Part shown: in pieces, positions 1-5,753 of the stretch
Layout: every line of letters begins with the position of its first letter
Numbering within the stretch: the first letter of the stretch is position 1
NCBI GenBank assembly: GCA_003242675.1
Contig: QGVE01000147.1
Coordinates: 1 to 5,766, forward strand
Source: Bacillota bacterium
GTDB lineage: Bacteria > Bacillota_E > Symbiobacteriia > Symbiobacteriales > Symbiobacteriaceae
Length of the DNA stretch: 5,766 nt
Direction of reading: 5' to 3'
Made by a program: the position numbers and the translations under genes
The notes under the pieces: generated by a model
What the model was told of the DNA's origin: nothing
What the model saw: the letters and a program-made list of their open reading frames with translations, nothing else
Databases searched by the model: none

Positions 1-1119
1 CAGGGTGGAGAAGCCCATCCCGGCGCCGATCACGAACGTGACCAGGGCGAGCAGCACCTCGGGGATCTCGGTCATGCTCCGGGCCAGCACCACCAGCGCC
101 AGGGAGCCGGCGACGTTGAGGCCGAGGCCGAGCAGGGCCGAGGGGCGCACGCCCATGCGGATGATCAGCCGGCTGCCCAGCACCGCCGCCAGCGGCCAGC
201 CGATCGACAGCCAGAGCAGAGACGCCCCGGAGCGGGTGGCGCTGTACCCCTGCACCCCCTGCGCCCAGATGGGCAGGTAGACGGAGGTGCCGTACATCAC
301 GCCGCCCACCATGAGCGAGGACAGGTTTCCCCAGCCGATGATCGGGATGCGGAAAAGCCGGAGCGGCAGGATCGGGTCCAGGGCGCGCCCCTGCGTCCAG
401 AGGAACAGCAGGAGCAGCACCGCGGCCCCGGCGGCCATGCCGAGGATCTGCGGCGAGTTCCAGGGGAGCTGGCTGCCGCCGGTGAGCAGAACCAGCAGCA
501 GCAGGGTCATGCCGCCGGTCAGGGTCACCGCGCCCAGGTAGTCCACCCTGGCCCTGCGCGCCTGGACCTGCTCGTCGAAGTAGCGCCAGACCATGTACAG
601 GGCCAGGGCGCCCAGGGGCAGGTTGATGTAAAAGAGGTAGCGCCACGAGAGGTGGTCGACCACCAGCCCGCCCACCAGCGGACCGGCCAGGGCGGAGAAC
701 CCCCAGACCGCCGAGAACCAGCCCTGCACCTTCGCCCGCTCCGCCGGGTCGAAGAGGTCGCCCAGGATCGTCTGCACGGTGGGCTGCATCGCGCCGGCCC
801 CGAGTCCCTGCAGAGCGCGGAAGAGGATCAGGGCTTCCATCGACTGCGCCGCGCCGCACAGCGCAGAGGCGCCGACGAAGATGACGGCGCCGATGGTGAA
901 CGTCTTCTTCCGCCCGATGATGTCCGCCAGCTTCCCGTAGACGGGCATCGTTGCGGTGGAGGTGAGCATGTAGGCCGAGACGAGCCAGGTGAGCAGCGAG
1001 AAGCCGCCCAAGGCGCCGACGATCCGGGGCATGGCCGTGTCGACGATGGTGACGTCAACGGCGGTGAGAAAACTGCCCAGCATGAGGGCGTACACAGTGA
1101 GCATCCGGCGGTCGCGCAA
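1..1119 (-). CDS. MFS multidrug efflux transporter, DHA2 (14-TMS) family; C-terminus beyond the window
   Basis: Drug:proton antiporter of the major facilitator superfamily, DHA2/EmrB-QacA type, in the cytoplasmic membrane; substrate not predictable. The open frame gives 373 residues and runs off the left edge. Family signatures appear in order: TM1 motif D1 VDVTIVDTAMP (21-31); motif A GKLADIIGRKKT in the loop between helices 2 and 3 (62-73); motif B with R101, Q104 and G105; antiporter motif C GFSALAGPLVGG (140-151); then SWRYLFYINLPLG (158-170), typical of DHA2. About 12 hydrophobic helices are visible; members usually have 14 in about 470-530 residues, so roughly the last 100-150 residues are missing. 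The start is TTG at 1119, because a purine-rich site (GGGGAGGGGGAG) lies 4-9 nt upstream, whereas the next in-frame ATG (1104) is too far from it. It is divergent from the lipoprotein gene. No adjacent regulator gene is seen. Confidence 0.93.
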   Translation of the reverse strand, partial: MRDRRMLTVYALMLGSFLTAVDVTIVDTAMPRIVGALGGFSLLTWLVSAYMLTSTATMPVYGKLADIIGRKKTFTIGAVIFVGASALCGAAQSMEALILFRALQGLGAGAMQPTVQTILGDLFDPAERAKVQGWFSAVWGFSALAGPLVGGLVVDHLSWRYLFYINLPLGALALYMVWRYFDEQVQARRARVDYLGAVTLTGGMTLLLLVLLTGGSQLPWNSPQILGMAAGAAVLLLLFLWTQGRALDPILPLRLFRIPIIGWGNLSSLMVGGVMYGTSVYLPIWAQGVQGYSATRSGASLLWLSIGWPLAAVLGSRLIIRMGVRPSALLGLGLNVAGSLALVVLARSMTEIPEVLLALVTFVIGAGMGFSTL

Positions 1120-1123
1120 GTGG

Positions 1124-1135
1124 CTCCCCCTCCCC
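1124..1135 (-). promoter_or_regulatory. Ribosome binding site that decides the TTG start of the MFS gene
   Basis: Read on the minus strand this is GGGGAGGGGGAG. Its GGAGG core (1133-1129) sits 9 nt before TTG at 1119. The same core is 24 nt from the alternative ATG at 1104, so TTG is preferred. This rests on sequence spacing only. Confidence 0.7.
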
Positions 1136-1169
1136 TTGCCTTTGGGACGTCGCGCACGCGCAGCGCGCT

Positions 1170-1200
1170 ACGGCCCGGACGGTGCGCGGTGACGGGCCGT
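1170..1200. repeat. Inverted repeat upstream of the MFS gene
   Basis: ACGGCCCG at 1170-1177 is matched by its exact reverse complement CGGGCCGT at 1193-1200, with a 15-nt spacer. It lies about 50 bp upstream of the transporter's TTG start, where a repressor operator or a leader hairpin could sit. No T-run follows, so a terminator is unlikely. In DNA this GC-rich an 8-bp match can also be chance. Confidence 0.4.
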
Positions 1201-1233
1201 CTCCCTAGCCCCGCAGTGGCCGGAGGAGCCCTT

Positions 1234-1329
1234 TTGCCGCCGCCGGGACATGCTGCACAGCGCCAGCGCGGTCGCCCCTGGATGCCCCCTTGCCCCCGCC
1301 GGGACTCGGTGCGCGGCGCCGTGCGGTCG
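1234..1329. repeat. Imperfect tandem repeat, two copies of about 41 bp
   Basis: Copy 1 (1234-1274) begins TTGCCGCCGCCGGGAC and copy 2 (1290-1329) begins TTGCCCCCGCCGGGAC; both end GCGGTCG. By eye about 32 of 41 positions agree with one gap, at a period of 56 bp. The first 16 bases differ at one position. It lies between two divergent genes. It may be a decayed duplication or paired protein-binding sites; function unknown. Confidence 0.45.
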
Positions 1330-1364
1330 AGCTGGCGAAGATGGAGATCCCCCGGGTGTTGCCT

Positions 1365-1392
1365 GGAAACTCCGGGCCACCCGAAAGACGTC
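1365..1392 (+). promoter_or_regulatory. Tentative ECF-sigma-type promoter for the lipoprotein gene
   Basis: GGAAAC at 1365-1370 and CGTC at 1389-1392 are separated by 18 nt. Known ECF promoters (for example Bacillus SigM/SigW types) use GAAAC and CGTC or CGTA with 16-17 nt between, so this spacer is slightly long. Transcription would start near 1400, giving a leader of about 25 nt that contains GGAGG. No better promoter is visible for this gene. This is an inference from two short motifs. Confidence 0.25.
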
Positions 1393-1427
1393 GAACGATT
1401 GATACGACTGGAGGCGGTGGTGAAGTG

Positions 1428-3182
1428 ATGCGTGCTGTCCGTCCGGCACTCCTCGCCCTGCTGGTGATCCTCATCGCCCTCGCCGCCGGCTGCAGCAAGC
1501 CTTCCGCGCCGTTCGCCGGGTCCACCGGCGGTCCCCCGTCCGAGAGCGGGACCGCCGAACCGACCCCCGGCGATCCCGCGCCCGGCCAGGGAGACCGGCG
1601 AGTGGCCCACGAAGACCCGGCCAGCACCGCCAGCGCGGGCGGCCCCCCGTGCCTGAAGCCGGCAGACGTGGGTGCGCCCCCGTTCGGCCGGATGGCACTC
1701 CACGCCGTGGCGGAGGGGCTGTGCACGGCGGTGGCCGCGGCCGAGGAGGCCTACCTCGTCTTCGAGTTCCCGCCCGGCCTCGCCGAGGAGGACATCCGTT
1801 CCTCCCTGGAGGTGGCCGGCGGCGAGGTCGCCGCGCTGAACCTCTACGAGGAGGACCGCTGGGTGCTGTCCCTGCGCCTTGGCCCTGCGGCCCCCGGCAC
1901 CGAGACCACCGTGCGCGTGCGGGGCCCTGTGGGCCAGGGCGGTGCGCCGGCCGACCTGGGCTTCCGCCTGCTGCGGGAAGCCAGCCCCACCGTGGCGGTC
2001 GAAGTGCAGGCGGGCGACGGCCCCTGGCGGCCCCACGAACCGGGCGAGTTCCTGCCGCCCGGGCCCGCCCGGGTGAGGGCCACCTTCAGCCACGCCCTGG
2101 CGGCCCACGCCGCCGACCAGGTGCGCCTGGCCTTCGAGTCGGCCCCGGGGATTCGGGGCGCCCCCTATCACATCTCCTGGCTCGACTCGCGGACCCTGCT
2201 GGTCGAACTGCCCGAGCCGCCGCCGGCCCTCTTCGTCGACCTGCGCTGGCTCGAGGACGAGCGGGGACTCACCACCCGGGAGGGGGTGGTGAACCTCCAC
2301 ACCGGCGAGCCGCCGAGGCTGGTCGCGCTGGACCCGGCCACCGGCCGGGAGGAGGAGCTGGGCCCCGCCCCGCTCGACATCCTATGGACCACGCTCTCCC
2401 CGGACGGCCGCTGGGTGGCGATGGAGGCCCTCCGCCCCTCCAGCGCCGATGAGAGGGACGTGTGGCTGGTCGACACGGCTGCGGGCCGGGCCATGAAGAC
2501 CGACCTGGAGGCGTCCCCGTATATCCCCGGGTATTACTGGTTCCCCGACCGGCTCATCGTGGCCGGCTGGGAGAAGCTGCAGGAGTGGGATCTCAACCGG
2601 CACACGCTCAGGGTGCTCCCGGCCCGGGCCTCCTACGCCGGCCCCCTGTCCCCGGACGGGCGCTACCTGGCCGGGAGGATCCTGGAAGGCCCCGAGGACC
2701 CCGAGACCTGGCTGGCCCCGCTGACCGTGGCCGTGTACGACCTGGCCACCGAAACCGAACGGCTCTACCCGAGGGTCGGCAACTTCCGGGTTCCCCACCG
2801 GGGCGGCGGCGTCCCCATCAGCGTGCCGATGCGCTGGGCTGACGACGGCCGGAGCCTCTACGTGCTGCAGTGGGTGGAGGATGCTCCATTTACAGAATCA
2901 AAGCCGTATTGGGCGGTGCTGGACCTGGAGACGGGGGTTCTGACCGCGGCGGAGGACTTCGCCGCGGATCCCTTCACGTATCCGCCATATGAGCCCCAGC
3001 GGGTCTCCAGCGCCTCCGGCTGGGCCTTCACCCGGACCTACTGGGGCGAGATCACCCTCACCACTCCCGGCGGGGAGACGGTCACCCACGGCGAGGGCCT
3101 GCCGCTGGCCTGGATGCCCGACGGGCGATTGCTGCTGGTGCGGTGGCCCGACCACGCGTATCGGCGCGACATCGGGTGGTGA
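1428..3182 (+). CDS. Predicted lipoprotein with C-terminal beta-propeller-like domain, function unknown
   Basis: Protein of 584 residues, not recognised as a named family. The N-terminus MRAVRP plus a hydrophobic stretch to 20 and lipobox LAAGC (18-22) predict lipid attachment at Cys22, anchoring it outside the cytoplasmic membrane. Residues 23-70 are a Pro/Gly/Ser/Thr-rich linker. Residues 90-290 look like beta-sandwich material (for example VRVRGP, ARVRATFSHAL). Residues 315-575 resemble TolB/WD40-like propeller blades: SPDGRWVA (324-331), SPDGRYLA (408-415), DDGRSLYV (472-479) and MPDGRLLL (563-570), alternating with VWLVDTAAG, VAVYDLATE and WAVLDLETG. Cys75 and Cys99 are the only other cysteines and could form a disulfide. 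No catalytic motif is seen. GGAGG at 1410-1414 is 13 nt from ATG 1428 and 10 nt from the adjoining in-frame GTG at 1425, so either codon may start it; ATG is called. A longer frame from 1290 would bury the signal peptide. Confidence 0.85.
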   Translation: MRAVRPALLALLVILIALAAGCSKPSAPFAGSTGGPPSESGTAEPTPGDPAPGQGDRRVAHEDPASTASAGGPPCLKPADVGAPPFGRMALHAVAEGLCTAVAAAEEAYLVFEFPPGLAEEDIRSSLEVAGGEVAALNLYEEDRWVLSLRLGPAAPGTETTVRVRGPVGQGGAPADLGFRLLREASPTVAVEVQAGDGPWRPHEPGEFLPPGPARVRATFSHALAAHAADQVRLAFESAPGIRGAPYHISWLDSRTLLVELPEPPPALFVDLRWLEDERGLTTREGVVNLHTGEPPRLVALDPATGREEELGPAPLDILWTTLSPDGRWVAMEALRPSSADERDVWLVDTAAGRAMKTDLEASPYIPGYYWFPDRLIVAGWEKLQEWDLNRHTLRVLPARASYAGPLSPDGRYLAGRILEGPEDPETWLAPLTVAVYDLATETERLYPRVGNFRVPHRGGGVPISVPMRWADDGRSLYVLQWVEDAPFTESKPYWAVLDLETGVLTAAEDFAADPFTYPPYEPQRVSSASGWAFTRTYWGEITLTTPGGETVTHGEGLPLAWMPDGRLLLVRWPDHAYRRDIGW

Positions 3183-3196
3183 GACAGTCTCCGCGC

Positions 3197-3234
3197 GAGG
3201 CGGCCCGCCCCCCTCCTCAGGGTGCGGGCCTCTT
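3197..3234. terminator. Hairpin between convergent genes, probable bidirectional terminator
   Basis: GGCCCGC (3202-3208) pairs with GCGGGCC (3224-3230), and inside it CCCT (3211-3214) pairs with AGGG (3219-3222) around a 4-nt loop. A weaker outer stem extends to 3197 and 3234. It lies in the 57-bp gap between the lipoprotein stop (3182) and the mtnA stop (3240), so it can serve both convergent genes. T-runs on both sides are poor, so termination strength is uncertain. Confidence 0.6.
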
Positions 3235-3239
3235 GCGCG

Positions 3240-4325
3240 TCACACGCGGGCCTGCGCTTGCTCCTTCCGCCGGAACAGCTCCTTCAGGGACTCGGTGTAG
3301 GGCGGCCGGGCGATGCCGTACTCCGTGATGATCGCCGTGATCAGGCCCGCATCCGTCACGTCGAAGGCCGGGTTGTAGACCTTCACGCCGGCCGGCGCCA
3401 TCCGCCTGGCGTACCACAGCTCGGTGACCTCCTCCGCGGGCCGCTCCTCGATCACGATGTCGGCGCCGGTCGGGCAGTTGAGGTCGATGGTGGACGTGGG
3501 TCCGCACACGTAGAACGGGATGCCGTAGTGCTTCGCCAGCACCGCCAGCCCCGAGGTGCCGATCTTGTTGGCCGTGTCGCCGTTGGCCGCGACCCGGTCG
3601 CAGCCCACCAGAACCGCCTGCACCCAGCCGTTCTTCATCACGGCGGACGCCATGTTGTCGCAGATCAAGGTCACGTCGACGCCCGCCTGCATCAGTTCGT
3701 ACGCCGTGAGGCGGGCGCCCTGCAGGAGCGGCCGCGTCTCGTCGGCAAACACCTTGAAGTTGTACCCGCGCTCCTGGCCCAGGTAGATCGGCGCCAGGGC
3801 CGTGCCGTACGCGGCCGTGGCCAGCGCGCCTGCGTTGCAGTGGGTGAGGATGCCCATCCCGGGCTTCAGCAGGGAGAGGGCGTACTCGCCGATGGCGCGG
3901 TTGGCCCGGATGTCCTCCTCCTTGATCGCCTCCGCCTCCGCGCGCAGGGCCTCCTTGATCTCCGGGATCGTCCGCTCCCGGTTGCGCAGGAGGCACTTCT
4001 CCATCCGGTCCAGGGCCCAGAACAGGTTGACCGCCGTCGGGCGGGAGGAGGCGAGGTACTCTTTCACCTTCTGGAACTCGCTGTAGAACGACTCGAAGTC
4101 TGTGGCGGTCGAACCCTTCACGCCCAGGTAGGCGCCGAAAGCCGCGGCGATGCCAATGGCCGGGGCCCCGCGCACCCGCAGCGATCGGATCGCCTCCCAG
4201 ATCTCCTCCGGCTTGGTCAGCCGGAGGTACCGCGTCTCGTTGGGGATCAGGGTCTGGTCGACGATCACCAGTGCGCCGCCTGCATCGTCAAGCTTTACCG
4301 TCTCGATCGGCTTCCCCTGTGCCAT
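3240..4325 (-). CDS. mtnA: S-methyl-5-thioribose-1-phosphate isomerase
   Basis: Cytoplasmic enzyme of methionine salvage that converts methylthioribose 1-phosphate (an aldose) to methylthioribulose 1-phosphate (a ketose). The 361 residues fit the usual family length of about 340-370. Signatures are RGAPAIG (52-58), [10 protein letters not shown] with catalytic Cys163 (161-170), [17 protein letters not shown] with catalytic Asp243 (241-257), [12 protein letters not shown] (276-287) and YNPAFDVT (317-324). B. subtilis MtnA uses Cys160 and Asp240, the same spacing of 80 residues, which separates it from eIF2B subunits of the same fold. The start is ATG 4325, preceded by AGGGGAG at an 8-nt spacing; an in-frame ATG at 4382 has no good ribosome binding site and would add 19 unlike residues. 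No other salvage gene is in the window, and its two neighbours are convergent and divergent, so it seems monocistronic. Confidence 0.97.
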   Translation of the reverse strand: MAQGKPIETVKLDDAGGALVIVDQTLIPNETRYLRLTKPEEIWEAIRSLRVRGAPAIGIAAAFGAYLGVKGSTATDFESFYSEFQKVKEYLASSRPTAVNLFWALDRMEKCLLRNRERTIPEIKEALRAEAEAIKEEDIRANRAIGEYALSLLKPGMGILTHCNAGALATAAYGTALAPIYLGQERGYNFKVFADETRPLLQGARLTAYELMQAGVDVTLICDNMASAVMKNGWVQAVLVGCDRVAANGDTANKIGTSGLAVLAKHYGIPFYVCGPTSTIDLNCPTGADIVIEERPAEEVTELWYARRMAPAGVKVYNPAFDVTDAGLITAIITEYGIARPPYTESLKELFRRKEQAQARV

Positions 4326-4386
4326 GCGTGCACTCCCCTCTGTCCTTCTTATCCATACCCAGTCAAGGTGACCCCCGCGCATCCCT

Positions 4387-4461
4387 GGGGCCCGATTCGG
4401 CGCGGAAACCTGCCTTGCTTCGCCACCGGGGTCCGATTCCGAACGGAAACCTTGTTTCGCC
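4387..4461. repeat. Tandem direct repeat, two copies of 38 and 34 bp
   Basis: Copy 1 (4387-4424) and copy 2 (4428-4461) are 3 nt apart. They share the blocks GGGG.CCGATTC, CGGAAACC and TTG.TTCGCC, differing by one 4-nt gap (TGCC present in copy 1) and about five substitutions. Each contains a short dyad: TTCCG-AA-CGGAA in copy 2, and TTCGG-CG-CGGAA with one mismatched pair in copy 1. Two copies in a divergent promoter region suggest paired binding sites for a regulator, though a neutral slippage duplication is possible. Confidence 0.65.
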
Positions 4462-4505
4462 GCCGTCCCGGACAGCGCTTCGCGGGACCGTCGCCGGCGC
4501 TTTCA

Positions 4506-4518
4506 CGAAACGGTTTCG
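4506..4518. promoter_or_regulatory. Palindrome CGAAAC-G-GTTTCG, possible operator
   Basis: A perfect 6-bp inverted repeat around one central G. AAAC/GTTT half-sites with a central CG resemble operators of LacI/GalR-type repressors, and an odd centre occurs in the lac operator. It lies about 190 bp upstream of both flanking starts. No repressor gene is in the window, so the regulator is unknown and the role is inferred. Confidence 0.35.
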
Positions 4519-4629
4519 AGATCCCGGGCCGGAAAGCCTGCCAGACCCGCCTTGGTCGCTCGTACCTGCATCTCCCGCCGCAGTCGTCCGCTGCTGTGCC
4601 CTCGCGCTGCCCCTCGTGTGGGCGGCGCG

Positions 4630-4666
4630 TGCCGCCGCGGCAGATGCCATCTGCCGGGCGGCGGCA
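4630..4666 (+). promoter_or_regulatory. Strong leader hairpin before the repeat-propeller gene
   Basis: The left arm (4630-4645, TGCCGCCGCGGCAGAT) pairs with the right arm (4649-4666) around a GCC loop. The 16 left-arm bases all pair; the right arm carries an unpaired GG bulge. A smaller dyad GGCT-GT-AGCC (4673-4682) follows, then the ribosome binding site at 4692. No T-run follows, so a simple intrinsic terminator is unlikely. It may stabilise the mRNA, control translation or act as a DNA-level site. Confidence 0.5.
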
Positions 4667-4691
4667 TACGCTGGCTGTAGCCGTACTTACC

Positions 4692-4700
4692 AAAGGAGGA
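4692..4700 (+). promoter_or_regulatory. Ribosome binding site that decides the start at 4706
   Basis: AAAGGAGGA is nearly the full complement of the 16S rRNA 3' end and lies 5 nt before ATG 4706. It rules out the upstream ATG at 4271 of the same open frame, which would place the start inside the mtnA gene on the opposite strand. Confidence 0.85.
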
Positions 4701-4705
4701 TCCCG

Positions 4706-5701
4706 ATGCAGCCACCCTGGTGGACTCCGGGCTGGCCCGGCCTCATCGCGCAGAGGCCGCCCTGGGGCCGGCCGGATTGGAATGACGACGACCGGGACGA
4801 TGACGACTGGGACGACGATCGGGACATCGAGTGGAACCTGCTGCAGGAGGGCGGGCCCCTCAGCCGCACGGGCTGGGCCAACTGGCGGCGGATCGGCACC
4901 GGCACCACGCTGGACTCGCCGGCCCCGGCCACGTACCAGAACGATCTGCACCTCTTCGTGCGCGGCACCGACAGCGGGATCTACTGGAACCGCATGAGCC
5001 GGCGCACCGGGTGGGGCGAGTGGTGGGAGGTCCCCGGACAGGGGCGGACGCCCAGCGCCCCGGCGGCGGTCGCGTACCGGGACTCCCTCTACCTCTTCGT
5101 GCGGGGCACCGACAACCGCATCTACCAGAACCGGCTCACCGGCAACCGGTGGGGCCGCTGGACCGAGGTGCCGGGAGGCGGGCTGACGACCAGCGGTCCC
5201 GCGGTGACCGTGCACCAGGGCGCGCTGTACCTGGCCGTCCGGGGCACGGACAACGCCATCTACGTGCAGCGCTACGACGGCCAGTGGCGGGGCTGGCAGC
5301 GGGTGCCCACCGGCGCGACGCCTGACGCACCGGCCATCGTCTCGTACCTGGGCACACTCTGGCTCTTCGTGCGCGGCACCGACAACCGCATCTACGGCGC
5401 CGCCATGCAGGGCCCGAACCAGTGGACCCCCTGGACGGAGGTCCCGGGGGGCGGGCTGACGCCGAGCGGCCCCGGGGCTGTCGTCTACCGCGGCAACCTC
5501 TACCTGATCGTCCGGGGCACCAACGACGGCATCTTCCTCAACGTCCGGGACCGGCGGGGCCAGTGGTCCGGCTGGACGGAAGTGCCCGGCCAGGGGCGGA
5601 CGCCCAGCGGGCCGAGGGGAGTCCGCTTCGCCGACCGCCTCTACCTGTTTGTGCGCGGCACGGACAACGGCATCTACACGACGGTGCGCACGCGGCGGTA
5701 G
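4706..5701 (+). CDS. Six-repeat PLL/DUF346-like beta-propeller protein
   Basis: Protein of 331 residues. Residues 56-331 are six repeats of 45-47 residues, each with W..W near the start, a P.(G/A)P segment, then L(Y/W/H)L.VRGT and (D/N)..I(Y/F). This pattern resembles the DUF346 repeat (Pfam PF03984) of the Photorhabdus PLL fucose-binding lectins, which form seven-bladed propellers. A sugar-binding or other surface-recognition role is therefore plausible but not shown. Residues 41-55 (IEWNLLQEG...) resemble the end of a repeat and may help close the ring. Residues 1-23 are Trp/Pro-rich and 24-40 hold 12 Asp in 17 positions. There is no signal peptide, lipobox or membrane segment, so the location is unclear. 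The start is ATG 4706, set by AAAGGAGGA 5 nt upstream. The gene is transcribed alone, with a terminator after it. Tectonin or tachylectin-like propellers are the main alternative. Confidence 0.85.
   Translation: MQPPWWTPGWPGLIAQRPPWGRPDWNDDDRDDDDWDDDRDIEWNLLQEGGPLSRTGWANWRRIGTGTTLDSPAPATYQNDLHLFVRGTDSGIYWNRMSRRTGWGEWWEVPGQGRTPSAPAAVAYRDSLYLFVRGTDNRIYQNRLTGNRWGRWTEVPGGGLTTSGPAVTVHQGALYLAVRGTDNAIYVQRYDGQWRGWQRVPTGATPDAPAIVSYLGTLWLFVRGTDNRIYGAAMQGPNQWTPWTEVPGGGLTPSGPGAVVYRGNLYLIVRGTNDGIFLNVRDRRGQWSGWTEVPGQGRTPSGPRGVRFADRLYLFVRGTDNGIYTTVRTRR
4871..5698 (+). repeat. Six tandem coding repeats (propeller blades)
   Basis: Units are 4871-5008, 5009-5146, 5147-5281, 5282-5419, 5420-5560 and 5561-5698. 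DNA similarity is high around the VRGTDN codons; for example units 2 and 4 share GGCACCGACAACCGCATCTA. Units 2 and 6 share GQGRTPS and units 3 and 5 share GGGLT.SGP, which suggests copying of multi-blade segments. Unit 5 deviates with RGTNDGIF in place of RGTDNxIY. Confidence 0.9.
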
Positions 5702-5721
5702 CCTGGCCTGCGCCGGAACAC

Positions 5722-5753
5722 GCCGCCGCCCGGGAAGCTGCCCGGGCGGCGGC
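5722..5753 (+). terminator. Rho-independent-type terminator after the repeat-propeller gene
   Basis: GCCGCCGCCCGGG (5722-5734) and CCCGGGCGGCGGC (5741-5753) form a perfect 13-bp stem with a 6-nt loop AAGCTG. It begins 20 nt past the TAG stop. The following TCGTTTG is only a weak T-run, as is common in GC-rich genomes. Confidence 0.8.

Larger units (their letters stand above)
1120..1427. other. Divergent intergenic region between MFS and lipoprotein genes
   Basis: About 300 bases with no supportable gene. It must hold the control signals for both divergent genes. Visible content is an 8-bp inverted repeat (1170-1200), an imperfect tandem duplication of about 41 bp (1234-1274 and 1290-1329), a slightly less GC-rich patch near 1380-1410 with a tentative ECF-like promoter, and GGAGG at 1410-1414 as the likely ribosome binding site of the lipoprotein gene. 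No clear TTGACA/TATAAT pair was found on either strand. Open frames crossing it lack ribosome binding sites and family signatures and look like GC-rich shadows. Confidence 0.75.
4326..4705. other. Divergent intergenic region between mtnA and the repeat-propeller gene
   Basis: 380 bases without a supportable gene. Frames are open through it on both strands, but no start with a ribosome binding site and no recognisable protein motif occurs. It holds a tandem duplication (4387-4461), an inverted repeat GTCCCG/CGGGAC (4465-4470, 4483-4488), a GAAAC/GTTTC palindrome (4506-4518), a long hairpin (4630-4666) and a strong ribosome binding site (4692-4700). On the minus strand a TTGACT hexamer lies at 4366-4361, 36 nt before mtnA, but no matching -10 box is found 17 nt downstream. 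I looked for the SAM-I riboswitch core in the mtnA leader and did not see it. Confidence 0.75.

Noticed and set aside
1205..1726. 173-residue minus-strand frame across the divergent region
   Set aside because: It is mostly antisense to the lipoprotein signal and linker, with no ribosome binding site support and no motif.
828..2300. 490-residue open frame on the minus strand
   Set aside because: It crosses two real genes in the wrong frame, is Gly/Arg/Pro-rich low-complexity sequence, and has no family signature. It is a GC-rich shadow of the lipoprotein and MFS genes.
2881..2995. Patch of AT-richer codons within the lipoprotein gene as a possible insertion
   Set aside because: The frame is continuous and the propeller motifs continue on both sides; the patch is short and needs no special explanation.
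4326..4460. SAM or other known riboswitch upstream of mtnA
   Set aside because: I searched the minus-strand leader by eye for SAM-I core elements and a terminator with a T-run and found none. The structure there is explained by the tandem repeat.
4387..4461. CRISPR-like repeats
   Set aside because: Only two copies with a 3-nt gap and no cas gene; spacers are absent.
4271..4705. N-terminal extension of the propeller protein, including a hydrophobic stretch that could be a signal peptide
   Set aside because: The stretch near 4590-4650 has no suitable start codon in front of it, and the strong AAAGGAGGA site sets the start at 4706.
3222..4997. 591-residue open frame on the plus strand
   Set aside because: It runs antisense to all of mtnA and then out of frame into the propeller gene. 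The protein has no recognisable domain; a CPSCGRR stretch resembling a zinc ribbon is isolated and chance-like.
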